NCBI GenBank assembly: GCA_027596195.1
Contig: JADGJG010000032.1
Span: 1-64,000, forward strand
From: Podochytrium sp. JEL0797
Lineage: Eukaryota; Chytridiomycota; Chytridiomycetes; Chytridiales; Chytriomycetaceae
Direction: 5' to 3'
DNA: 64,000 bases
Made by a program: the position numbers and the translations under genes. Shown here one piece after another: positions 23,693 through 35,500 of this stretch (position 1 is the first letter of the stretch; each line of letters starts with the position of its first letter). The notes beneath the pieces were generated by a model, which made no database searches, had not been told where the DNA came from, and worked only from the letters and a program-made list of their open reading frames with translations.

Positions 23693-25299
23693 TCACACGG
23701 ACTCGACTTGATTATGCTCGACAACCGCATCCACCTCAATAGCACCCACAGTTAAATCTCTCCCGTGCTTCTCATCCCCAAACGCAATCACAACCACCAA
23801 CACGGCCGTCGTAATCCCCACCAACACGGCTTGCGTCAGCCCATAATCTGGAATAGGGGCCCCGGTCTTGTCCAACTTTCCTGTAGGATACTTCTCTCCC
23901 AGAGTCGCTTCAATCTGCGCACTGGACGCGCTAATCATGTTTCCAATGTTGTAAGTCAACCCAGGGAACGTGGCGCGCACGGCAGATGGGCTCAGTTCAC
24001 TGAGGTAGGCGGGGACGATTCCCCAAGCGCCTTGCACAAAGAACTGCATAAAAAATCCAGCAACTTGGAGATGCGGGAGGGTTGTACCATACGCCCATGG
24101 GTAGATCATGCAAGCGACGCCGACGGCAGCAATGATGATGGCGCGTCTGCGGCCAAGGTACTGTCCAAAGTAGCCGAAGGTGGTTCCACCACAAATGGCA
24201 CCTGCAGCAGAAATAGCGTTTGTGATTGCCTTCTGGGAGGACGAGTATCCGAGAGATCCGATGAAAGTTGGGTAGAGGTCCTGAGATCCGTGGGAGAGGA
24301 AGTTGAAGGAGGTCATAAGAATGATGGTGTAGATGGCCAGACCCCAATGATTCTTAACGGTGACGCGGAGGTCTGAAGTGAAACTGGCCCCAGTTTCCTT
24401 GCGGCGTTGAATTTGGGCTTCTGCAGCTTTGGATTCTGGAACAAAGAAGCGTAGAAAGACAATGAGGAGAGCAGGGAACGCGCAGATCCAAAAGAGAGGG
24501 CGCCATCCGAGAGATGGAACAACAGCGTAGAAGAGGCCTGAAGCGATGAGGTTTCCTGTAGCATATCCTTGCTGCAAAATTCCTGTGGCGTTGCCGCATG
24601 TAAGCAAATTGGAAAATTTTCTGCACTGACTGGGCAAAGACACTCAAAGCTCACCGGAAAACAGTCCACGGGCCTCAACGGGGAGCTCCTCAAGAGCCAG
24701 AGCAGTCCCAAGACCCCACTCTCCTCCTAAACAGATTCCGAAAAGAGCGCGCACCACAAACAGCGTGGCCAGATTTCCCGAGAACCCGGTGCAGACCTCC
24801 AAAATCGAAAACAGAAAGATGTCGAGCATCAACGGTCCGCGACGACCGTATCGATCGCCCAAGAGACCGAAAATGAGGGCTCCAAAAGGGCGGAGGAGAA
24901 GAGTGAGAGTGATTCCCGAGGTGATAACTGAATTGGACACGTTGAATGCAGGGTCGGAGGCAATATTGGACACGGAGAGATTCTGACATCGAGAGTTAGA
25001 TCAAGAATGCCACATGCGCTTCAACTTACAAAAACGTGGTAATCCATTGCGTCCAATGTCCATCCGAGGAAGGCGGCAATGAAGACGATCCACTGCTTGG
25101 CAGTCAACAAACGCATCACCGTAAATGGGTTTTGTGGCGTGACCATGGGGTCCGTAACCAGGCGCGCAAGGGCCACGCGCGGAGAATATCTGGGAGCAGT
25201 TTTGGAAGAGGTCATGAACAAGGTGTTTGACGAAGAGATCTTGGGGAACGAAAATTCGTGTTCTGAATCCATTTCCGCGTCGGGCTTGTGACGAGTCAT
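23693..25299 (-). CDS. JEN1-type carboxylate transporter, copy A
   Basis: Three exons (25299-25030, 24982-24655, 24582-23693) encode 495 residues. The JEN family signature Nxx[ST]Hx[ST]QDxxxT is present as NFLSHGSQDLYPT. The loop 2-3 motif GDRYGRRGP and the helix 4 segment GGEWGLGTALALEELP are typical of proton-coupled lactate/pyruvate-type permeases. There is a roughly 70-residue cytosolic N-terminus before helix 1 (QWIVFIAAFLGWTLDAMDY). It has a near-identical tandem neighbour (copy B) with the same exon phases and identical third-exon length. Likely imports short-chain monocarboxylates or dicarboxylates at the plasma membrane; the exact substrate is not readable from sequence. Confidence 0.93.
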
Positions 25300-25515
25300 C
25301 GCCTGTGCTGAAAATTCTTAGATCTCGACAGACTACTGCTTACTCACTCTATCCTTGATGTTGATAGAAAGGGAGGCGGCGCACCAAATGGGTTAATCGA
25401 CAATTCGGGATGTTATATTGTTTTCACCATTCGGAAACCAAAATATGAATTTCATTGAGCACAATTTCAAAGAGAAACAAATGCAAAATTAGAGACAGAA
25501 TATTAAGATTAAATC

Positions 25516-27026
25516 TCAAACCGGATCGACCTGGGTATTTTCAACAATCTGGGCATCCCCGATTGCCGCCCCTGTTAAATCTCTCCCATGCTTCTCATCC
25601 CCAAACGCAACCACAACCACCAACACAACTGTCGTAATTGCCATCAAAACCGCCTGCGTCAAACCATAATCTGGAATTGGGACCCCAGTCTTGTCCAACT
25701 GTCCCGTAGGATACCGTTCCCCAAGACTCGCTTCAATCTGCGCACTCGACGCGCTTATTGTGTTTCCAATGTTGTACGTCAAACCAGGGAACGTGGCGCG
25801 CACGGCATATGGGCTCAGTTCGATGAGGTGAGCTGGAACGATTCCCCACGCGCCTTGCACAAAGAACTGCATAAAAAATCCGGCCACTTGAATTTGTGTG
25901 AGCGTTGCACCATACGCCCATGGGTAGATCATGCAAGCGACACCGATGACAGCAATGATGATGGCGCGTCTGCGGCCAAGGTACTGCCCAAAGTATCCAA
26001 AGATGGTTCCTCCGCAGATGGCACCGGCAGCAGAAATGGCATTCGTGATTGCTTTCTGGGAGGCAGAGTATCCGAGAGATCCGATGAAAGTTGGGTAGAG
26101 GTCCTGAGATCCATGGGAGAGGAAGTTGAAGGTAGTCATGAGAATGACGGCGTAGATGGCCAAGCCCCAATGATTTTTGAAGGTTGAGCGGAGCTCAGAC
26201 GTAAAAGTGATTCTGGACTGCTGGCGGCGCTCAATTTGGGCTTCCGCGGCTTTGGATTCTGGAACAAAGAAGCGGAGAAAGACGACCAGGAGGGCAGGAA
26301 ACGCGCAGATCCAAAAGAGAGGGCGCCAACCGAGAGATGGAACAACAGCATAAAAGAGACCTGAAGCAATTAGGTTTCCAGTAGCATATCCTTGCTGCAA
26401 AATTCCTGTGGTGTTTCAGAGTTTTTCTTGATGGTTGAGCCTGGGTGAGGGGCGAAATTCACCTGAAAACAGTCCACGGGCATCAACGGGGAGCTCCTCA
26501 AGAGCCAGAGCAGTCCCAAGACCCCACTCTCCCCCTAAACAGATTCCAAACAGTGCGCGAATCACAAATAGCGTGGCCAAGTTGCGTGAAAACCCAGTTG
26601 CGACCTCCAATATCGAAAACATAAGGATATCCAGCATCATGGGCCCGCGGCGGCCATATCGATCGCCCATAAGGCCAAATATGAGAGCTCCAAGCGGGCG
26701 GAGGAGGAGGGTGAGAGTGATTCCTGAGGTGATGACGGAATTGGGCACGTTGAACGCGGGATCAGAGGCAATTTCGGACACGGAGAGATTCTGCATGCAA
26801 GAGTTTGAGAAGGCATCATTCACGATGCTCCCAATCCGCAGTTTCTCACAAAAATAAAGAAGTCCATGGCGTCCAATGTCCACCCAAGGAAGGCGGCAAT
26901 GAAGACGACCCATTGCTTTCCGGTCAGCAGGCGCATGACTGCAAAAGGATTTTGTGGCGTGACCATCGGATCGGAGACCAGGCGAGCGAGGGCGCTGCCT
27001 GGTGGGAATCCGTGGGAGGTTTCCAT
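25516..27026 (-). CDS. JEN1-type carboxylate transporter, copy B
   Basis: Three exons (27026-26850, 26790-26463, 26405-25516) encode 464 residues, closely matching copy A along their length. The signature NFLSHGSQDLYPT is identical. Differences concentrate in the N-terminus, where copy B starts at METSHGF and lacks about 30 residues of copy A, and in the C-terminal tail. Intron positions and phases are the same in both copies, and exons 2 and 3 have equal lengths, so the pair arose by tandem duplication after intron placement. It is divergently arranged with CNB copy 2, whose ATG is only 115 bp away. Confidence 0.93.
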
Positions 27027-27140
27027 CCTGTTTTTGCTCTTCGTTTCTCCATTTTCCCGTCGCTGTTTATCGATGTGTTGTCAATCGCAAGATTTCCACG
27101 CAAACGCAAATCTCATTGTCACGTCCTGCCCGGATTCGGA
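27027..27140. promoter_or_regulatory. Short bidirectional promoter, JEN copy B / CNB copy 2
   Basis: Only 114 bp separate the start codons of the divergent genes. The two promoters and 5' UTRs must share this stretch, unless transcription starts inside the neighbouring coding region. It is C/T-rich with several TTTC runs and no obvious TATA. Confidence 0.55.
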
Positions 27141-30100
27141 ATGCACACCGCATATTACGCGATTCCCACCGTGTCACAACGACCGACGCGTCCGATTGAG
27201 ACCAAATACATCCCTCTCACTGCCAGGCGTCTCCTCCAGTCATTCGAAGTCGATTCCCACGAACCATCCAAGCGATTCCCGCCCATCGCACCTCCAAACA
27301 CCCACACGGTTCATGCAGCGATTCCAAATTCCTCAAAACATGCCAAAAGGATCGTCCAACTTATTCCTTCCAAGACTTCGAGTTTCCTCCAACCACTCGT
27401 CGATTCCACAGAAATAACCTCATGCGAAACATTCAATGCCAGTCTCTCCAGTGTTTCCAAAGTGCTTTGCTTCCCCATTTTAAAATCCCTGGAAGCAGAT
27501 CGCGGTGCAGATTTCCATCACAACGCGCAAGAAGTCAAACGCGACCCATTTTTAAAAGCGCTGTTGCCAGGTGAAGCTGGGCTTTTGGCCAATCAGTTGC
27601 GAGTTCTGGAATCTTTACTTGGGAGTCGAGAGAATGGGGATGCTTCGCGAAGCGATTATGAAGAAAGGTTTCACGTTAACCAAGCCACGCATCACGATAT
27701 CAAGGTTGAAGTGGACAGGCTGTTTGAGCAAACCAACCTATTCTTGTCTAAAAACGGACTGGATACGGGTACAGGGCTTCCGATGCCTGGCAAATGGATT
27801 GCCAATCGCGCGTTGGTGCGGCTGGAATCAGTGGAAGACAAAATGAAATATTTGCATGATACTTTCATGTGGATGGTGCAAGGGTGTTTTGAACGTGAAG
27901 AGTGGAAAGAAGGAGAGAAAGCCAAAGCCAAAAGGAAGGCCAAACAAGGTGTGTATTTGATTTTAAATATTGTGTTCTATATTGAATTGCTTTCACAGAG
28001 GTTGTTGAAGAGCTGACATATGTTGAAACTTTTGAATTCGACGCCAAGGGCTTGAAGCACAAAAAGAACGAGCACATTGAATCGTTGAGGCCACCGAAAC
28101 CAATCCCTCCTGAGGATGTGCGCAGTCTCGGGTCAAAAATCCGGCGAAAGGAAGCTGTTACCGTAAGACACGCACATGTGCCTGACTGCATCAAACTTCT
28201 CTTGAAAAACGAACGACACCTTGAGGGTTCCACATTAGAAGAAATCGAACGTGTTAGAAATGTCTTGAAACACGCTCACAAAGAGGCAAAACTGGGAAAG
28301 GATCGCTTGGATCATCGCGAGAATTTTGTTACCCCCGATTCCAAATCATTTGCAGATTGGGTAACATAATCAAAATTTTCTAGGCGTTATGTCTAATGCT
28401 GAAAAACAGGTCCGCGACAAAGAGGGCAAGATTTTCGCCATCAACCAGAAGCAAGACGTCAAGTTCTCTGTTCGTCAATTCATCTCAGGATATCGTAAAC
28501 ACCAAAATGAGCAGGCTCGTTTGTATCAGTCTCCACGTCCACCTGGAATTGCAGTCCCAGAATCGTCCGTGGCAGTTGCTCAAAGCGTGACTACTCTACC
28601 CAAGATTGCCGTTTCATCGCCAAAGACATCTTTGGAACCCAGCACCCCACCAGCAACGCTTCCAAAGATTCCAATAGTCTCTGTGACAATCGACTCAGCC
28701 CCAAATCTTCTTGCAAGTCCGATCAAGACTCCGATTACCATTACTCGCCAATCTTCGGTGCTGCAGCCCAGCAACACTTACTTGACCGCACACGCGGAAA
28801 CTTCCAATAGAGGCTCCCGCAGGTTAACCAGCCGCAATAATGCCGAGCTCGGAATTCCCTCTCGGTTCCTTGTTCGCAGAAAATCCTCTCAAAGACAATC
28901 CATTCGACCGTTTAAGACTTCCGCCGAGATAATGGCTTACAAAATTCCACCAACTGCACTCTGGAGCCTGTTTCATGCTGAGATTGTGGTGATTCTCAAG
29001 AAATCAGCCTATGACCGAAGCAGCGCTGACTTGGAAGTCCTTTTCAAAGTCATGCGAGGCTTGCCTGCATTTGACAAGCTTAGCGATTTCGTTGTTAAAG
29101 AAGTCTGTGGGAGTAGTCTTGTGTTTCGAGAGTATCCTGAAGAAGCGACTGTCTTTCAGCAAAGTTTGTTCACTCAGCAACATAATATTTTCTACGTTGG
29201 ATTCTAAAGCTTTTCTGCATTAATGAAAACCCCTAGATGAGGCTGCCGATGCATGGTACATCATTTTGAACGGATCAGTCGATGTCATGAAGACATTTAC
29301 TGGTGATCTAAAAGATAGTATCAAACTCCGATCTCTTCATGCAGGTGAAGGCTTTGGGGACGTGGGTCTCTTGAATACAACTATTCGAATGGCATCCATT
29401 GTCACCGCAGAAGCATCCGAAATGGTTGAAATCGACAAAGCGGATTATAATCGCGTGATAAAAGCGTCGCATTCGCGTAAGAGTGTCTGAATGCGAAAGG
29501 AAATTGTTCATTTTTAAAACTAGGATCTCAAAACGAAGTTGCAATCTTTCTCAGGACAATGCACAACTTTGCCAAATGGGAGAGGGACTTGGTGCGTGCG
29601 ATTGCTCGCATCATGTATCTTCGGACGGTCGAGTCCGGGACGCAGCTGATTGAAGAAGGCGAACTCTGCAAAGAAATCTACTTCATCAAACAAGGTACCG
29701 TCGCACTGTACAAGAAAATCCAATACAAAGGCGTCGATATCAATGTGAAAATTGCACTCCTTGGCAACCGCGCGATTTTGTGTTCCGAAGCCATTGTGTT
29801 TCTCCGGCAAAGCGAATCCATGCAAAAGCGTCGCGAAACGAACCTTATCATGTTTAACGCGACCAACGAAAGCAACATTCACTCGCGATTCACAATCCGT
29901 GCGGCGAATGAACGCGACTGTCTTCTTCTTCGGGCCTTTTATAACCTACAACTCGCGGACCCCATGCAACACGAAAGATGTAAACAAGACGGCATGGTGA
30001 TGGATTTTCGCGACATTCGCGACTTTCACAAGCTCGAGACGCAGGATTGGGTGTATGAGGATTTGGCCGATGTTGTGGCCAACGCGACTGAAAAAGAAAT

Positions 30101-30467
30101 GAAGGCTGTGAGGAAGGAAGTGGCTCAGTCGGAGGATTGGAATCCAAAGAAACGGTTGTCGATGCGAGCAGTTACGAAACCCTTGCACAAGTCGGGGGCG
30201 CGCGGAGGTGCGGTGCTCGTATGTATGGCATCTTCAACAGCGAGGCTTGAATTGAAAAACATGGAGGCTCCGACCAGGCTATTGAACATTACTGAAGAAG
30301 AATGCGCCGTGATTCATGAAGAAGAACTGGAGAGACTTAAGTGGCGAAAAAACAAACAGAAGAGCATGAAAGGTTTGATCAAAGAAATGAAAGTGGATTG
30401 TCAAGCGGAATATGGTGCCGTAATTGGAGAGAAAGTTAAAGTCAGCACAACTCTCTGGAGACGCTAA
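27141..30467 (+). CDS. Cyclic-nucleotide-binding-domain protein, copy 2
   Basis: Paralog of the gene at 18131-21420. Likely exons: 27141-27948, 27999-28360, 28410-29163, 29237-29476 and 29524-30467, giving about 1035 residues. Shared landmarks are YIPLTARRLLQS, DVRSLGSKIRRKE, a DEAADAWYIILNGSVDVMK strand set, GEGFGDVGLLNTTIRMAS and ELCKEIYFIKQGTVALYK, then the FRDIRDF and WVYEDLADVV blocks. The ATG is set by alignment with copy 1 (MHTAYYAIP versus MEYIIPTT). Intron 4 of copy 1 is missing here, while copy 2 has its own 47-nt intron at 29477-29523. Cyclic-nucleotide binding is uncertain because the cassette Glu is Asp. Confidence 0.8.
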
Positions 30468-30634
30468 GTAAATAAATGGTACCCCGCTCGCTTCTCCGTT
30501 TTCCGACAAAAAGTTGGAAGAAGCAAGAAGACACATAATTATTGGTTCTGCTATCTTCATCGAGTTCTGCCTTTCCCGTTTTGGATGAGTTCTACGAGCA
30601 AAACAAACGAAATCACCGAAAAACTCACGTCGAA

Positions 30635-32415
30635 ATGTCAGGCCTCACTGCCAACGTCTTTTACCAGGATTCTCAATGCCAAAACCCAGTTATTATCGAA
30701 TATGCGTCGCCAAACGCCACCGGTTGTGCTCCATCATCATGTAGTCCCGCGGCTCAATCGGGATGGTTCACAAAGCGTGAATGCACACATAATCTCAAAG
30801 CCTTCGGGACCAGCGTCTTTGGCAACAATCCCATAGTCCAAACACTCAATGGATGCTCGTCTTCAACACTCTCGGAAGGCATCCAATACCCAATGGCTCC
30901 TTGCGCAAACCTTCCGACCCCTGCCACAGGTTCCACTCTCAAAAACGGTGGATATTCCTACAAATACAGCTCTATGGCTGTCAACATGGACGTTACCAAC
31001 AACAATTTGTATTGGACAGCGTACAGTGACGCAAATTGCACGACAGTCGCCGACGTCAAGTCGTACGGCACTGCCCCTTCTTCAAACTGTCTTTCAATCT
31101 CTGGAATCCCTCAATCTGTCACCCTCCTAAATTATAATGGCACGATCGTCATTTCAAATATCTTTACCGGTCCAGACTGCTCAACACCTGGCGGCATCCG
31201 ATTGCTCCCATGGACCACTTGCACGCCAAGCAACGCATGCTCTCTCACCGGTCTCAATGAATATCAAACCACCACATGCTCCAGCTCTTACGACTTGCAA
31301 GCAGAGTCCAGGACACTGTTTTCCAATGCAACCTACTTCATTTTTCAGTCGTTTGACGACCGCGAAGCCAGAACACGGTGTGGGAGACCCTTTGGTACTT
31401 CATCGTTTCAAATCGGTGTGTGTTTTCCCTCGGCGTATTTTTTCCTGGCACCATCTCCGAAATCAGTCAACACTTCCATTTATCAAGATGGATCGATGAT
31501 TCGCATGATTTATTATGACAACGGTGGATGCCAAGGGAATATTGTGGATGACACTGTATATCCAACAAATGGGACGTGCACAAACAATGTTCGGGTGTTG
31601 TCAGTGGGTGAATTTGAGGGTGGTGGTCGCGTAGCAAATAGTGGGCAAATGGTGGGAGTGATTTCTGGAGGAGTTGTGGGCGGACTCGCTGCTGTTGGAC
31701 TCCTCATTCTGATTGGGTTTTGGGCGAAGAGATGGGGGGTGAAGGCATCGGAATCACCCGTTCGACCTGTCATTTCCGCAGATGACTCTACTCACTCCAG
31801 CAACACGATTGCGGACGACGACTATATCAGTATTGGCATAGGAAACGCGTCTCTGTTTGTGGAAGCTGACATAAAGCAGTTTCTAACTGCTTCGACGGAA
31901 AAACAAAGGTGTGTGAACAACCCACGCGTTTTGAAACGTCTCAAATTTCATAATTCTTTGACAGGGAGCTAGCGACAGCCAACGTATTTCAGGTTATGGC
32001 TGCAGAATCTTCAGCATCCTGCATATTCGACGCAATGAGCTCGGTCATTGCAGAAAAGGGTCATTCTCCAGCCGACCCAACCAACAAAAAGCCCGACCTC
32101 TACACAGCTGAAAACGAGTTTGCCATGTTTGGAAACTTGCGGCTTCCTGCCTCTCCAGCTCTCTGGTCAATCGAAAACGTGATTCAATGGGTCGCCTCTC
32201 ATGAGGGCTGGAAGGAAATGGTTGAGTTCATCGAAGAGGAGGAAATTGACGGGCGCGTGTTGTTGCTGATGAATGTGGAAAAGATGCCTTTCTCGACACT
32301 GGGACGGAGGGTGTTGTTTGAGCAGGCGTTGACCAATTTAAGGGAGGTTCAGGGAACAATTGATGATGCGCGAATGGCTCTATTGGATTCTGCTCCTCCA
32401 CCAGAGTATTCGTGA
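30635..32415 (+). CDS. Cys-rich single-pass membrane protein with cytoplasmic SAM domain
   Basis: Two visible exons (30635-31908, 31965-32415) give about 574 residues. The extracellular part has some 20 cysteines and many N-glycosylation sequons (NGT, NCT, NAT). It shows a repeating pattern of aromatic-rich strands such as NVFYQDSQCQNP, YWTAYSDANCTT and MIYYDNGGCQGN. One membrane helix (about residues 338-362, VISGGVVGGLAAVGLLILIG) is followed by the basic stop-transfer AKRWG. The second exon encodes a SAM domain (LWSIENVIQWVASHEGWKEM ... GRRVLFEQALTNL). No signal peptide is seen after the first ATG, so an upstream exon is probably missed. The layout is that of a surface receptor or scaffold; the ligand is unknown. 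Confidence 0.7.
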
Positions 32416-32503
32416 ATTTGCAATTCCCGGCTCCCGCCGAGAGAGTTATATATTTAAGGAATACGAATACTTCTCCAAAACAGTTTAATAAACGCGTTTC
32501 ATC

Positions 32504-35500
32504 TCAGCGTGCCCCATAATATCCACCTTGCTGCTGCTGCTGAGGTGGGTATTGCTGTGTAGCAGGCGCCTGTGGTCTATACCCCATCTGTTGCTGTTGC
32601 TGTTGCTGCATCATCTGCGGAGGGTACTGTTGCTGCTGCTGCTGCGGTGGGTATTGCGACGGCATCGGCGGTCTCGCAGGCCATCCAGGCTGCCCCGAAG
32701 GTTGCTGCTGATACTGCTGAGGCTGTCCATACGCACCCGGCACAGCTCCAGGAATACCCGCACCACCCTGCGGCATCCTCCCACCACTCGACGTGGCACT
32801 AGGCGCCTGAGGTCTCGGAGGCATCGCCATCCCAGCGGGACCCCTCGAAGAAGGATACGAACCACCACCCCCCACGCCGCCGCCACTTGACGGGTACCCT
32901 CTTGCTCCCTGCTGAGCCGCCATCTGCTGCTGCTTCTTGGCCTCCGCCGCGGCCTTGGCGGCTCGCCCCATCCGCTCGGCCTCCTGCGCTTTGAACGCGT
33001 CAAACATGCGTTCGAGGCGGTTGTACACGCCGTTGCGGAATTTGAAGCCCGCGGGTGTGACGGAAATGTACTCGTGGCGTGGGGACTTGTCAATGTGTTG
33101 GAACACGAGGTAGAGGCATTGAGACTTTTCGGGACACGCAATCACGGCGTAGGAGGACCGCTTTTTGGATTGGACTTCACGTTCGACCCAGCGGACTAAA
33201 GGCGAGCAAGCGCAGGTTAGAAACCAATGCGCACCCAAATCAACCAAACGAAAGAAATCAACGTACAAGTGTCGTCGAGGTTATCATTGCGGTATTTCGG
33301 GCTCTTTCTGGCTTCCGAGAAGAAACGCGCCATGGGCTCAATGTACGTGGCAATGATTTCTTCGAGGTCGTCAAACTTTTTGCCGTCAATCACGAGAGTC
33401 TTTCCAAGAGTCCACTCGTTCTCCTTGTTGGTTTCGAGAATATCTGGATCAACCAAGTCAAAATCAGCAAAATACACGCAAACACACCGCCCAATCAGGA
33501 TGAAACCCACACACAAAAAACTCACCAATATGCTGAAATACCCCCTCATCCACCTTCCAAGTAATACAAATATGATCATTCCCCTTCGTCGACGGCCGAA
33601 TAATCAAACTCCCGAGCTTCACATTCGCCCCCGTCAACTGATCCACCGCTTCCTGATACGACACATTCTTCCAATACGGATGATTCACCGTCCTCGACCG
33701 TTTCGGCTTCTTAGGCACCTTGGGAACCGCAGCCGCCGCTTTCCGCTGTTTATCCTCCTCCTCGCGATCCAAACTGAAATACCGGTCCCGCACGCGATTC
33801 GCTACATCCATCAACCATTTGCCGCTATCCACCATTTCTTCCCTCGCGTCCAGTTCGACGCGGAACCCTTCCAAATCGACTTTCGAAACCGCGGCTTCAA
33901 ATGTATCTCCCTCGTTCAACACACGCGTTGTCGGGCTCATGGTGAGTTGCAGATTCGCGTCCAACTGATTCGTTGTCAACCGGCACCGGAAGAATCGGTC
34001 AAAGTTTTTCACGACTTGGCAGGACACGACCATGCCTTGGAGGTTGTCGGGGTTTTCTCCAGTGAGCATGGCAAAGATTTCGGGGAGGGCTGCGCCTGTG
34101 AAACGCGCGCGACGGTCCTTGTAGGGTGAAATGATTTCGTCCTTGATCTCGCGAAGCGTGAGCCGCTTCAAGTCCCCACTCGTGCGGTACAACTCGTCCG
34201 CAAAGTCATCGAGCATGAGGTTATTAAGACGTTCAGGGTGATCGTCCATGAGCTCAGCCACATGGGAGGAAGGGTCATCGGCTTCAACCACGTCGTCAAT
34301 GTCGAGGGCGCCCGCGGCCATTTTGCGCGCAATGTCGTAGTCTTCGGGGTGGATTCGCGTGTTGTCGAGAACGTCGAGGTGGGCGTTCGTGCGTTTGAAG
34401 TGTTTCCGGTGGATTTTGAGGAAGGAGGAGGCGTTCATGAAGATGACGCGGCCGAGCATTTTTTTGTGGATGAGGTCGGGGCGGGATTCGAGTTTACCGC
34501 CCTGAAAGTGGTATTAGAAAACGAGATGGGATGTTTTCGCTTGGACTTACAGATTTGGTGATGCGGTTTATGACGAATCCAGCCTTTCTGGGTCCCAAGC
34601 CACTCACAAACTGAAGAACCCCGGCGCGGTGAGGAAACGCTGCCGCATCGTTGACATCAACACCGCTACAGGAAAGCACACAATTTCAGTCGCAATTACA
34701 CAACCTCACATTCCAAAGTAAACAAAACTCACTTCATGTTGACCACATTAATAAACGCGCGTTCGAAAGCACTCTTGAGCTTGTCCTCCGCAAGCTAGTT
34801 GAGCCAAAAGAATCACACGTCAAAACCATTCACATGACACCCCCTTCAAAGACAAACACAAACCAAATGCTGCAAAGAATGAATCCTCAACATCCGAATC
34901 TCATCCTCCGAATTCCACAAAGTCGCAAACTCCAACAACGTATCCTGCACCCTCCTCGCCAACGAAACGCAATACCGCGCCAGCGGCGGGTAATCCGGAA
35001 ACTCTTTCGCATACCGTTTCGAATTCATCACGAGCCGCGCAATGTCGTCTTCGGCGACCACGAGTTCAGGGGCTGAGAAGGCGTCGTTGCGGCGGTATCG
35101 TCTGCGGTCGCGGTCCGATTCTTCGGTTTCGTCGTTGATGCGTTTGATGGTTTCTGCTAAATCTGGGGCGAGCCGCGTGCGCGTACTAAGAGATGACCCA
35201 CCCACAACAATCACCTCGATTTGGAATTCGCGGATTTTCGAGAGGAGGAGGGCATGGTCTTGGGCCTTGAGGTCGCGGTGATGGAGGGATGAGAGTTTCG
35301 TCGTGTTGGCAACGCGGCCCGAGTCGTCGAGGCAGATGGCGAAGGCAGCGGATTGGGGGTCCCCGTCGCCCCAGGAGATGGCCATCACGCGGGAATGGGT
35401 TTTCGTTTCTTCCGTATCAGAGGGGTAATCGTCTTCGCGGTTGCGGACGCGGTGGAAAGGTTGGACATCGATTTTCTGAGTTCCCCGAAAAAAGAGGATG

